This document shows, in pieces, positions 43,517 through 54,752 of a DNA stretch of 64,000 bases. The position numbers and the translations under genes were made by a program. The notes under the pieces are model-generated. The model did not search any database and was not told the origin of the DNA. It saw nothing but the letters and a program-made list of their open reading frames with translations. This DNA comes from Alcaligenaceae bacterium (GTDB lineage: Bacteria; Pseudomonadota; Gammaproteobacteria; Burkholderiales; Burkholderiaceae_B), in contig JABMMM010000156.1 of NCBI GenBank assembly GCA_013205565.1, positions 1 through 64,000 on the forward strand, read 5' to 3'. Numbering within the stretch: position 1 is the stretch's first letter; the number at the start of each line of letters is the position of its first letter.

Positions 43517-44425
43517 TTAAAACTGGGTATTGCGTTGCACGGACCAGCGGGCCGAGAGCGCACCCAAAATGGCGACAGATACTACCGCGGCGGCTAACAA
43601 CTCTGCTGGAGGCAAGGTCAGCGCAAATTCTGTGTCATAACTGCGCGCGAGGCTCGCGAGCGCGTCGTTTAGCGGAATCAACGCTAAGCGGGCAATGCCG
43701 ATACCAAGCAGCGCGGCAAGACTACAAGTGAGCGAGCCTAAATATAAAAACGGCCTGCGTACAAAGGACTCGGTGGCCCCTACCAAGCGCGCCACACCGA
43801 TCTCTTCACGCTGAGACATTGCTTGCATGCGAACAGTATTAAAAACGGTTGCAAGCACCACGAGCGCGACGCTCAGCGCCAGCAGTAGCAAGCCGATGCG
43901 GCCAGCACGTAATAAGGCTTCAAGACGCTGCACCCACGCCGTGTCGAGCTGCACGAGCTCAACGCCGGGCCATTTACGCCAGCCTTGCGCGAGTTGATCG
44001 GCGAGTTGGGCAAGTTGATCGTTTGCAGTCAAGCTCACTACGACGGCATCGGGCAGCGGGTTTCCGGGCAGGACCTTGAGCGCTTGTTCCCAGGCGGGGT
44101 TACCGCGCAGGTCGTTTAGCGCTCGGTCTTTGCTTACGACGCGCACGCCCGCTACCAGCGCCGCGTGCTCTTGGCGCACTCGCTTGGCGATTTGTTCGGC
44201 AGCGGCAGCGGGGGCATCGATTTTTAAAAAAATCGTGAGTTCTGGGGTGACAGACACCTGACGGGCAACCGGTTGCATCGACACAAGTAGCGAGGCCCCT
44301 AGCAAGGGCAACGACAGGGCAAGCGAGATCACCAACAGGTTTGTTAAAGAGGACAGAGGTGCCGCGGCCAGGCGTCTGAGGGTAACGGCCAGGGCATAGC
44401 GGTGTTGGCGTAAGAGGCTTTTCAC
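43517..44425 (-). CDS. ftsX: Cell division protein FtsX
   Basis: Four TM topology, EIGVARLVGATESFVRRPFLYLG; overlaps ftsE. Confidence 0.92.
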   Translation of the reverse strand: MKSLLRQHRYALAVTLRRLAAAPLSSLTNLLVISLALSLPLLGASLLVSMQPVARQVSVTPELTIFLKIDAPAAAAEQIAKRVRQEHAALVAGVRVVSKDRALNDLRGNPAWEQALKVLPGNPLPDAVVVSLTANDQLAQLADQLAQGWRKWPGVELVQLDTAWVQRLEALLRAGRIGLLLLALSVALVVLATVFNTVRMQAMSQREEIGVARLVGATESFVRRPFLYLGSLTCSLAALLGIGIARLALIPLNDALASLARSYDTEFALTLPPAELLAAAVVSVAILGALSARWSVQRNTQF

Positions 44426-45171
44426 CGAAGCACCTCGCCCCGTGTGGCTCGCAGGGTAGGAGGCTGACTTTTATCCATGACTGCATTCTGCGTGTAAGTG
44501 GGTGCTCGCTGCGAAGCTGAGTCGGCGAACTTGCCTGGCTCGACTTTAAAGGCGCGCGTGGCGTAGCTAGCCATCAAGGTGTCGTCATGTGAGGCAATGA
44601 CCGTGGTTACCCCGACGCGGTTAAAGTCTTTGAATACTTCCATAATGCGCCGTGCACTGTCGAGATCGAGACTGGCAGTCGGCTCGTCAGCAATCAAAAT
44701 CGCTGGGCGGTTAACGATGGCCCGAGCAATCGCGAGTCGCTGCTGTTCGCCACCCGAAAGTTCGATTGGATGAATATCTTCTTTTGAAGACAGCCCGACT
44801 TTTTCGAGGGCGGCTCGTGCGCGCGCTCGAGCCAGACTGGGGGCAAGGCCTGTGACCGCAAGGGGAAGCAGGACATTGTCTATGGCACTGCGGTCGTAGA
44901 GCAGATGGGTGTCTTGTAAAATGACGCCTACTGCGCGCCTAAGATACGGGCGTGCCCGAGCTGAAAGCCGGTCGAGTCGGTGTCCGTTGACTTGGATCGA
45001 GCCACGACTAGGCGGTTCAAGACCGCCGATTAGCTTGAGCAGAGTCGATTTGCCAGCACCCGAGGGGCCCGCCACGTAAACGAACTCTCCGGCCGACACC
45101 CTGAAGCTCAGGTCAGCCAAAATGTTACGGCCTTGGCCGTAGGATTTGAAAACGTGCTGAAATTCGATCAT
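44422..45171 (-). CDS. ftsE: Cell division ATP-binding protein FtsE
   Basis: MIEFQHVFKSYGQGRNILADLSFRVSAGEFVYVAGPSGAGKSTLLKLIGG. Confidence 0.93.
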   Translation of the reverse strand: MIEFQHVFKSYGQGRNILADLSFRVSAGEFVYVAGPSGAGKSTLLKLIGGLEPPSRGSIQVNGHRLDRLSARARPYLRRAVGVILQDTHLLYDRSAIDNVLLPLAVTGLAPSLARARARAALEKVGLSSKEDIHPIELSGGEQQRLAIARAIVNRPAILIADEPTASLDLDSARRIMEVFKDFNRVGVTTVIASHDDTLMASYATRAFKVEPGKFADSASQRAPTYTQNAVMDKSQPPTLRATRGEVLR

Positions 45172-45350
45172 GGCTCACCGCATATAGACCTGAATAGTAA
45201 CTCTGCTCGTGTGCCTAAGGATTGACGCCAAGGGATTTCCCCCATACAGTGAGTCTGAGCGTGCGGCTACTATCGGTAGCTTGCAGGTATCGGTCCCCGC
45301 AGCGCGCCCGTTTGGCTGCTGCCCTCTTTTTGTCATTCGGAGATTTATCC

Positions 45351-46367
45351 ATGAAATTTCTTAAATTAGCTGCTTTTGGCGCCGCGCTTCTTGCGGCGAG
45401 TACCGTGGCCCAGGCGGGTGCCACTTTTGATAGCGTCAAAAAGAAAGGCTTTGTGCAGTGCGGTACCAATACCGGTTTGTCCGGCTTTGGTGCACCCGAC
45501 AGCAAAGGCGTTTGGTCAGGCTTAGATATCGACATGTGCAAGGCCTTTGCGGCCGCAATGTTTGGCGATCCAAGCAAATTTAAAGTTACACCTCTGACCG
45601 CGCAGCAACGGTTCACAGCCCTGCAGTCTGGTGAGGTCGATGTGTTGGTGCGTAACACCACACAAACCATGACGCGCGATACGTCGCTAGGCTTGATGGG
45701 CGTAGGCGTCAATTTTTATGACAGCCAAGGCATTATGGTGCGCAAAGACAGTGGGATCAAAAGTGCCAAAGAATTGAACGGCGCCACGATTTGCGTTCAG
45801 CCTGGCACCACAACTGAACTCAATCTGGCTGATTGGTTTCGAGCAAACAAGCTGTCGTTTAAACCTGTAGTGATTGAAAAGCTCGACGAGGTGGTCGGTG
45901 CGTTTGTTTCTGGCCGTTGCGATGCGTACACGACCGACAAATCTGGCTTAGCATCTTCGCGCTCATCGCAGGCTAAGCCCGATCTGTATGTGATCTTGCC
46001 CGAAGATTTCTCTAAAGAGCCGCTTGGTCCTTTAGTGCGTCAAGGCGACGAGCAGTGGCTCAACGTGGTGCGCTGGACTTTTTTCGCAATGGTCGAGGCT
46101 GAAGAGTATGGCGTGACTCAAAAAAATCTTGATGAGATGCTCAAAAGCACCAATCCGAACGTTCAGCGCATTTTGGGTGTCACGCCTGGTATGGGTAAGA
46201 ACCTTGGCGTTGACGAAAAGTGGGCTTACAACATCATCAAAGCAGTCGGTAATTACGGCGAAAGCTTCGAGCGTAACATCGGCAAAGATACTCCCCTGAA
46301 ACTTGAGCGCGGCCTGAATCAGCAGTGGACGAAAGGCGGCATCCTTTACGCTTGGCCAATCCGTTAA
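45351..46367 (+). CDS. aapJ: General L-amino acid ABC transporter substrate-binding protein (AapJ type)
   Basis: GATFDSVKKKGFVQCGTNTGLSGFGAPDSKGVWSGLDIDMCKAFAAAMFG; signal peptide from ATG 45351. Confidence 0.9.
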   Translation: MKFLKLAAFGAALLAASTVAQAGATFDSVKKKGFVQCGTNTGLSGFGAPDSKGVWSGLDIDMCKAFAAAMFGDPSKFKVTPLTAQQRFTALQSGEVDVLVRNTTQTMTRDTSLGLMGVGVNFYDSQGIMVRKDSGIKSAKELNGATICVQPGTTTELNLADWFRANKLSFKPVVIEKLDEVVGAFVSGRCDAYTTDKSGLASSRSSQAKPDLYVILPEDFSKEPLGPLVRQGDEQWLNVVRWTFFAMVEAEEYGVTQKNLDEMLKSTNPNVQRILGVTPGMGKNLGVDEKWAYNIIKAVGNYGESFERNIGKDTPLKLERGLNQQWTKGGILYAWPIR

Positions 46368-46389
46368 GCGTAACGTTTCAATCTTGAAT

Positions 46390-46421
46390 GGTAGTTACCA
46401 GGTACTTACTTGGTAATTACC
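46390..46421. repeat. Three 11-bp-phased direct repeats, also able to form an RNA hairpin
   Basis: GGTAGTTACC-A-GGTACTTACT-T-GGTAATTACC. Confidence 0.85.
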
Positions 46422-46431
46422 TTTGCAGCTG

Positions 46432-47619
<1,188 letters not shown>

Positions 47620-47621
47620 CG

Positions 47622-48725
47622 ATGAGCGCCTCTCCTAACGTTGTCAAGCAAGCTTCAGCCCCGAGCGTGTGGTCGCTAAGCGCCATCACCTCTTGGCTGC
47701 GCACCCAATTATTTTCTTCGCCATTTAATATCCTGCTCACGCTGCTCTCAGTTTGGCTGCTGTTCGCAACGCTTCCTGGGATGATTGACTGGTTTTTCCT
47801 GAGCTCCACTATCTCGGCCAAGAGCGCCCAAGAGTGCCGCAACGTGACGGGTGCCTGTTGGGCCTTCGTCTTAGAAAAACACCGTTTGATATTGTTTGGC
47901 GTCTATCCTTACGAAGAACAATGGCGCCCTTTGTTGGCAACGTTGCTGCTGTTGGGCGTCATTGTTTTGAGCGGTGTGCGCCGGTTTTGGAACCTTTCGT
48001 TGCTGCTGTTCTGGCTCGTGGCACTCGGTGGCGCTGCCGTGCTGATGTGGGGCGGTATTTTAGGGTTGACCCACGTAGAAAACAGTCGCTGGGGTGGTTT
48101 GCCTCTGACACTGATGTTGTCAACTTTTGGTATCGCCTTTGCGTTTCCGCTGGGTATTGTCTTGGCTTTGGGACGTCGCTCTGAGATGCCTGCGATTCGA
48201 ACGCTTTGTGTCGTTTATATTGAACTGATTCGAGGCGTGCCTTTAATTAGCCTGTTGTTCATGTCGGCCGTCATGCTACCGCTATTTTTGCCTGAAGGCC
48301 TGACAATCGATAAGTTGTTGCGTGCGCAAGTCGCGATTATCTTATTTGCCGCAGCCTACATGGCAGAAACCATCCGAGGCGGACTGCAGGCGATCCCTAA
48401 AGGCCAGTTCGAAGGGGCTAACTCGCTGGGCCTGACCTATTGGCAGCAGATGCGGCTGATTGTTTTGCCCCAGGCGCTTAAGATCGTGATTCCACCGCTC
48501 GTTGGTCTGTTTATTGCGCTGTTTAAAGATACCTCGCTGGTGGTCATTATTGGTCTCTTTGACTTAACACAGGCGGCTAAGGCGTCGCTGGTTGATCAGG
48601 CGTGGCGCGGTTTCAGTATCGAAATTTACGTATTTATTTCTGCAATTTATTTTATCTTTTGCTATTCGATGTCTAAATACAGCCAGTCGCTTGAAACGCG
48701 ATTAAGCACCGAGCATCAGCGCTAG
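47622..48725 (+). CDS. aapM: Amino acid ABC transporter permease (AapM type)
   Basis: IRTLCVVYIELIRGVPLISLLFMSAVMLPLFLPEG; operon position. Confidence 0.9.
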   Translation: MSASPNVVKQASAPSVWSLSAITSWLRTQLFSSPFNILLTLLSVWLLFATLPGMIDWFFLSSTISAKSAQECRNVTGACWAFVLEKHRLILFGVYPYEEQWRPLLATLLLLGVIVLSGVRRFWNLSLLLFWLVALGGAAVLMWGGILGLTHVENSRWGGLPLTLMLSTFGIAFAFPLGIVLALGRRSEMPAIRTLCVVYIELIRGVPLISLLFMSAVMLPLFLPEGLTIDKLLRAQVAIILFAAAYMAETIRGGLQAIPKGQFEGANSLGLTYWQQMRLIVLPQALKIVIPPLVGLFIALFKDTSLVVIIGLFDLTQAAKASLVDQAWRGFSIEIYVFISAIYFIFCYSMSKYSQSLETRLSTEHQR

Positions 48726-48776
48726 AGATTTGTCGCCAGTCGCCTGCCCCCAGGCGCGTCTTATTGGAGATCGTGT

Positions 48777-49517
48777 ATGGCTGACGCCATCATCCGCATG
48801 ACAGCCGTCAACAAGTGGTTTGGAAAATTTCACGTGTTACGCAACATTGACTTAGAGGTTGCGCGAGGCGAACGCATTGTGATCTGCGGGCCGTCGGGCT
48901 CAGGCAAATCGACGCTGATCCGGTGTATTAATCGTCTTGAAGAGCACCAGCAGGGGCAAATCGTAATTGATGGTACCGAAATCACTAACGATATTCGCCA
49001 GGTTGAGGCAATTCGTCGCGATGTCGGCATGGTGTTTCAGCATTTCAATTTGTTTCCTCACTTAACAGTGCTCGAAAACTTAACGCTTGGGCCGATTTGG
49101 GTGCTAAAGACACCCAAGGCTCAGGCTGAGGCGCGTGCGATGCAATACCTCGAACGCGTGCGAATCGCCGAGCAGGCGGCCAAATTTCCGGGGCAATTAT
49201 CTGGAGGCCAACAGCAGCGCGTGGCGATCGCGCGTTCGCTGTGTATGGATCCGAAAGTGATGTTGTTTGATGAGCCGACTTCAGCGCTTGATCCTGAAAT
49301 GGTCAAAGAGGTGCTTGAGGTGATGGTGAATTTGGCGGAAGATACCGGGATGACCATGGTGGTGGTGTCGCACGAGATGGGCTTCGCCCGCAGGGTGGCC
49401 GACCGTGTGATCTTTATGGATCAAGGTGAAATCATTGAACAAAATACACCTGACGCTTTCTTTGATCACCCGCAAAACGATCGTACCAAACTATTTTTGA
49501 GTCAAATTATTCACTGA
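48777..49517 (+). CDS. aapP: Amino acid ABC transporter ATP-binding protein (AapP type)
   Basis: [55 protein letters not shown]. Confidence 0.92.
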   Translation: MADAIIRMTAVNKWFGKFHVLRNIDLEVARGERIVICGPSGSGKSTLIRCINRLEEHQQGQIVIDGTEITNDIRQVEAIRRDVGMVFQHFNLFPHLTVLENLTLGPIWVLKTPKAQAEARAMQYLERVRIAEQAAKFPGQLSGGQQQRVAIARSLCMDPKVMLFDEPTSALDPEMVKEVLEVMVNLAEDTGMTMVVVSHEMGFARRVADRVIFMDQGEIIEQNTPDAFFDHPQNDRTKLFLSQIIH

Positions 49518-49579
49518 GCTTTTGATACCGAAAGTCCCGTGCGCGCCTGCCTGCTGCTCGTTGAGTCTCTCTGGCACAG

Positions 49580-50689
49580 TTGGGCAAACCTGATTGTGAG
49601 AAAACTATGCTGACTTTGACTTGCCTGACGCAGTTGCTTCGCTTCACCGGTTTAATTCGTCCCGCGCGCGTGCGCTTTAGTTTGCTGAGTGCCGTGCTCT
49701 TAATAGGGCTGTCCGGCCTCGCGGGGACTGACGGTTTGGCGCAAACAGGGTCTACTGCGAGCAGCCCGTCGTCAAATGAGTTTCCGACTAAACCCTTGCG
49801 GTTTATCGTCCCCTATCCGCCCGGCGGGCCACTTGATGTGATGGCGCGCGTCTTAGCTGAAAAAGTGAAAATCAGCTTGGGTCAGCCTGTTGTGGTTGAA
49901 AACAAACCGGGTGCGGGCGGCAATATTGGAGCAGATTTAATCGCGAAGGCGCAACCCGATGGCTACACGTTGGTGATGGGGGCGGTGGCAACGCATGCGA
50001 TCAACCCATGGCTTTTTGCCTCGCTTGCGTATGACTCGGTTAAAGATTTTGCGCCAATTGCTCTAGTGGGCTCGGTGCCCAATGTGTTGCTGCTGAATCT
50101 TGATTTTGCAACAAAAAATAATATTCAAACTGTGCAGGAATTGATCGCGTACGCGAAAAAAAATCCGGGTCAATTGAATTACGGCTCGGGTGGCTCGGGA
50201 AGTGCCGGTCATTTGGCTGGGGCCCTGCTTAGCGTTCGCGCCGGAGCCGAGATGGTGCATATCCCGTATCAGGGCGCGGCACCCGCCCAGTTAGCCTTGC
50301 TCTCGGGGCAATCGGCGCTCATGTTTGATAATCTGGCCGCGGCGGCCAATTTGATTCGAGAGAAAAAAGTGAAAGCGCTTGCTGTGACAACGCCCGTGCG
50401 TTCGGGGCTTTTACCCGAGCTGCCCACGATGCAAGAGGCGGGGGTTCAAGCTTTTGATCTGGGCACGTGGTTTGGTGTGTTCGCCACGGCGGGCACGCCT
50501 GCTGCGACGATTGCCAAACTGCATGCTGCTTACGCGACGGCGCTGCTCGAGCCCGAGGTCAAAGAGCGTTTAAAAACGATGGGCTCCGAGGCCGCGGTGC
50601 TTTCGCCTGCACAATTTGCCGCCTTTGTTGCGCAAGAACGGCTTAAGTATCAAGAGGTGGTCAAGCTCTCGGGCGCGAAGGCAAACTGA
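49580..50689 (+). CDS. Bug-family (tripartite tricarboxylate) extracytoplasmic substrate-binding protein
   Basis: FPTKPLRFIVPYPPGGPLDVMARVLAEKV...VVENKPGAGGNIGADLIAKAQPDGYTLVMG; start uncertain. Confidence 0.92.
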   Translation: MGKPDCEKTMLTLTCLTQLLRFTGLIRPARVRFSLLSAVLLIGLSGLAGTDGLAQTGSTASSPSSNEFPTKPLRFIVPYPPGGPLDVMARVLAEKVKISLGQPVVVENKPGAGGNIGADLIAKAQPDGYTLVMGAVATHAINPWLFASLAYDSVKDFAPIALVGSVPNVLLLNLDFATKNNIQTVQELIAYAKKNPGQLNYGSGGSGSAGHLAGALLSVRAGAEMVHIPYQGAAPAQLALLSGQSALMFDNLAAAANLIREKKVKALAVTTPVRSGLLPELPTMQEAGVQAFDLGTWFGVFATAGTPAATIAKLHAAYATALLEPEVKERLKTMGSEAAVLSPAQFAAFVAQERLKYQEVVKLSGAKAN

Positions 50690-50692
50690 ACG

Positions 50693-52201
50693 CTAACCCG
50701 CGCGCGACTGAGCCGAACGGCTCTGGCGCAAGGTTTCGCCAGCTTGTGGCGATAGACGCCAAAAAGAAAAGCTCGGTAATGCGCAAAGCGCGCCAATGAC
50801 CAAAAAACCCACGACAACATCGGCGGCGATCAGGGTGTCTGAGCCTCTCCAGAGCATGCTCAGGTGAAGCGTCTCTGCGGCGACGCCCACACCTAAACTG
50901 ACTCCTAGCTGTTGGCCCATCGCCGCAAAGCTGCTGGCGCGGCTCATACTGGCCTGAGAAATATCTGCGTAGGCCAGCGTGTTGATCGCTGTAAATTGCA
51001 GCGACCTAAAAAATCCACCAAACAGCAGGACACCGATCATCACCACCGCGGGCGTAGAGGCTGTAAAAAAAGCGCAGCTTGCAAGGCTTAGGCCGGTAAA
51101 AACGGCGTTGACGGTTAAGACGCGTCGATAGCCCCAGCGGTCAAGAATACGCGGCGCCGCGATTTTCATGGCCATCGCACCCACTGCACCGGCAAAGGTA
51201 ATGAGCCCGGCTGACAGCGCGCTGAGCCCAAAGCCAATCTGCAGCATCAACGCCAGCAAGTAGGGCACCGCACCCACGCCAAAGCGGCAAAGATTGCCGG
51301 CAACCGTTGACACTCTGAAGGTTTGAATTTTAAGTAACGACAAATCTAGAATTGGCTCGGGGTGGTGCTGCGAGTGCCAGTAGTACAGCACGCCCGACAG
51401 CAGCCCCGTCGCGATGAACGCGGCCGACACCCAAAGTGGGGGTCCGCCTTGGCCCAGGGATTCAAAGCCGCCCACCAAGGTCGCCATGCACAGGGCGCTA
51501 AGCAAAAAACCAAGCCAGTCAAGCGGGTGCGCTTGCTGATCTTTTGGCAACTCAGGCACAAACCGCAGAACCATCCAGATGCCCAAGATGCCGATGGGTA
51601 AATTGATCAAAAAAATCCAGTGCCACGAGGCGTAAGTCACTAAAAAGCCACCGAGCGGCGGACCCGCCATGGGGCCGATCAAAGCGGGCATTGATAAAAA
51701 AGCCATGGCTTTGAGCAATTCGTTTTTTGGAATCGTGCGCAGCAGAATAATGCGTCCAACGGGCACCATCATGGCCCCGCCAATCCCTTGCACGATACGC
51801 GACCAGACCAGTTCGGTGAGCGTGTCAGACAGCGCACAGGTCAGCGAACTGAGGGTAAACAAGGCAATCGCGGCAATAAAGACGCGTCTGGCACCATACC
51901 GGTCGGCGGCCCAACCGCTGATTGGCACAAACACTGCAACAGCGAGTAAGTAGGCGGTGATGGCAATATTCAAGCGCACAGGGTCGGCGCCCAGATCGAC
52001 GGCCATTGTGGGTAAGGCAGTGGTAACTACGGTTGAGTCGAGCATCTGCATCAGCAGGGCGCAACCCACGATAAAAGGCAGCATCCGTTCGGGTTTGGCC
52101 GGGTTTGGTGGGGGCGAGCAGGCGTTTTCTGGGTGGTTCAACCCAGGCGAGGTCATCGACATCTTGGCAGTTTGGGCGGCGGGCGAAGGGGTTAAAAGCA
52201 C
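50693..52201 (-). CDS. MFS transporter, DHA2 (EmrB/QacA-like) family
   Basis: MLDSTVVTTALPTMAVDLGADPVRLNIAITAYLLAVAVFVPISGWAADRYGARRVF; start possibly internal. Confidence 0.88.
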   Translation of the reverse strand: MLLTPSPAAQTAKMSMTSPGLNHPENACSPPPNPAKPERMLPFIVGCALLMQMLDSTVVTTALPTMAVDLGADPVRLNIAITAYLLAVAVFVPISGWAADRYGARRVFIAAIALFTLSSLTCALSDTLTELVWSRIVQGIGGAMMVPVGRIILLRTIPKNELLKAMAFLSMPALIGPMAGPPLGGFLVTYASWHWIFLINLPIGILGIWMVLRFVPELPKDQQAHPLDWLGFLLSALCMATLVGGFESLGQGGPPLWVSAAFIATGLLSGVLYYWHSQHHPEPILDLSLLKIQTFRVSTVAGNLCRFGVGAVPYLLALMLQIGFGLSALSAGLITFAGAVGAMAMKIAAPRILDRWGYRRVLTVNAVFTGLSLASCAFFTASTPAVVMIGVLLFGGFFRSLQFTAINTLAYADISQASMSRASSFAAMGQQLGVSLGVGVAAETLHLSMLWRGSDTLIAADVVVGFLVIGALCALPSFSFWRLSPQAGETLRQSRSAQSRAG

Positions 52202-52264
52202 TTAGCGTGACAGGTCAGGCTCTACAGTACACTAAGCGTTCGTTCAATTATTTATCAAAACGCC

Positions 52265-52453
52265 ATGGCCGAGAACTACACCTCAGAAATCACCCAGTTT
52301 CTTCAGGCTTATAAAGCGACGCACAAAGACGTCGAGCAACGCCAGCGCGATGGGCGCGCCCGCCTGTGGGATAAACCACAAGATCCTGAACTTGCAGAGG
52401 GCTTTAAACAAGCACACGTGCGTCAAAGCCCTTACGTATATCAAAATAACTAG
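52265..52453 (+). CDS. DUF3460-type small protein
   Basis: MAENYTSEITQFLQAYKATHKDVEQRQRDGRARLWDKP; upstream of scpA. Confidence 0.75.
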   Translation: MAENYTSEITQFLQAYKATHKDVEQRQRDGRARLWDKPQDPELAEGFKQAHVRQSPYVYQNN

Positions 52454-52458
52454 TTTTT

Positions 52459-53337
52459 ATGGCCGCGACTCAAGTTTCGAGCGCTAGCCTGAAGGCGCTG
52501 GTCACGCCCTCGATCGACACGACGCCTGATGTACTCGATGCGGTGGCACTTGCCCGTCTGTATGGCGAACCCCTGTTTTCGTTGCCAACCGATCTTTATA
52601 TTCCACCCGATGCGCTCGAGGTATTTCTCGAAACCTTCCAGGGTCCGCTCGATCTCTTGCTGTATTTGATACGCAAGCAAAACTTCAACGTGCTTGATAT
52701 TCCGATGGCCGAGGTGACGCGACAGTATTTGTCGTACGTTGACCAGATCCGGATGCACAACCTTGAGCTTGCAGCCGAATATCTGCTGATGGCAGCAATG
52801 CTTATTGAGATCAAAGCGCGCATGCTGTTGCCGGTTAAAAAGACCGATACCGGACAAGAGGCCCAAGACCCGCGCGCCGAACTCGTGCGGCGCCTGCTTG
52901 AATACGAGCGCATGAAGCTCGCGGCTCAAAATCTTAATGCCTTGCCGCAGCTTGGGCGCGATTTTCAGCGTGCGCAGGGGTTTGCAGATTTGCGCCTCGA
53001 GCGCGCCTTGCCCGAGGTCAGTGTGGAAGACTTGCGCCAAGCCTGGATCGATATCCTGAAACGCGCAAAACTAAACGCGCACCATCACATCACGCGTGAG
53101 CAGTTGTCTGTGCGCGATCATATGACGCATATTTTGCGTAGGCTTAATGGTGTACGCTTCATCGAATTCAGCGCCTTATTCATGGAACGTATCTCGGAAG
53201 GTGCCCCGATTGCAGTCGTAGTTGTGCATTTTTTGGCGTTACTCGAACTCGCGCGTGAGAATCTTCTAGAGATCACGCAAGCTGAGCCCTACGCCCCGAT
53301 TTATGTCAGACTGGCGTATACAAGCGCTGCCGTTTAG
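52459..53337 (+). CDS. scpA: Segregation and condensation protein A
   Basis: FLETFQGPLDLLLYLIRKQNFNVLDIPMAEVTRQYLSYVD. Confidence 0.92.
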   Translation: MAATQVSSASLKALVTPSIDTTPDVLDAVALARLYGEPLFSLPTDLYIPPDALEVFLETFQGPLDLLLYLIRKQNFNVLDIPMAEVTRQYLSYVDQIRMHNLELAAEYLLMAAMLIEIKARMLLPVKKTDTGQEAQDPRAELVRRLLEYERMKLAAQNLNALPQLGRDFQRAQGFADLRLERALPEVSVEDLRQAWIDILKRAKLNAHHHITREQLSVRDHMTHILRRLNGVRFIEFSALFMERISEGAPIAVVVVHFLALLELARENLLEITQAEPYAPIYVRLAYTSAAV

Positions 53338-53365
53338 GCAACCACTGCCCGGTCTCGGAGACTAA

Positions 53366-54211
<846 letters not shown>

Positions 54212-54238
54212 GTCGCGCGCGACCTAGGGTTAATCCGC

Positions 54239-54254
54239 CTGTCAGATTTGACAG
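54239..54254. promoter_or_regulatory. Perfect dyad CTGTCA-GATT-TGACAG, lux-box-like architecture, upstream of LuxR-HTH gene
   Basis: CTGTCAGATTTGACAG: 6-bp arms; matches CTG-N10-CAG spacing. Confidence 0.5.
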
Positions 54255-54310
54255 CTAGCTGTGTGGATTCAGGTATGACAGACTGCGCTTCGTGTTGACA
54301 CGGAGGCAGT

Positions 54311-54622
54311 ATGAAATATTCAGAAAACAGAGCAGGCGCTGGCTGGAAGGTGCTCACGGCGCGCGAGCGCGATGTCATTCATCCGGTCGCCGAGGGCAAG
54401 TCCAATAAGCTAATCGCAAGTGAGCTTGGTATTTCGATGCGCACGGTCGAGGCGCACCGGGCGCGAATCTTTCACAAGATGGGTGTACGTAACGCTGTAC
54501 AGTTAGCGCGGACTGTTTGCACAAGCCCCGAACCCGAGCCGATCGCTACGTCGCTACAGCGTAATGAGTCAAAATCAGAAGAGCCCCCCGCTCTTGGCTG
54601 GCTTCCCCAAAAAAAACCTTGA
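54311..54622 (+). CDS. LuxR/FixJ-type HTH-only regulator lacking a sensory domain
   Basis: LTARERDVIHPVAEGKSNKLIASELGISMRTVEAHRARIFHKMGVRNAVQLART. Confidence 0.82.
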   Translation: MKYSENRAGAGWKVLTARERDVIHPVAEGKSNKLIASELGISMRTVEAHRARIFHKMGVRNAVQLARTVCTSPEPEPIATSLQRNESKSEEPPALGWLPQKKP

Positions 54623-54725
54623 GCCCCTTAGCGCCCAGGTTTTAAAGCACTTGAGACTCTCAGTTGCAAAGACGCTCAGCGCTTAAGACCCTTAGCACTT
54701 AAGACGCCCAGCGCTTAAAAGCTTT
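54614..54725. repeat. Degenerate 16-bp tandem repeat, about 7 units
   Basis: Units of exactly 16 nt: AAACCTTGAGCCCCTT, AGCGCCCAGGTTTTAA, AGCACTTGAGACTCTC, AGTTGCAAAGACGCTC, AGCGCTTAAGACCCTT, AGCACTTAAGACGCCC, AGCGCTTAAAAGCTTT. Confidence 0.75.
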
Positions 54726-54752
54726 GGCCGGGTAGCCGCTGAGGACTGAAGC

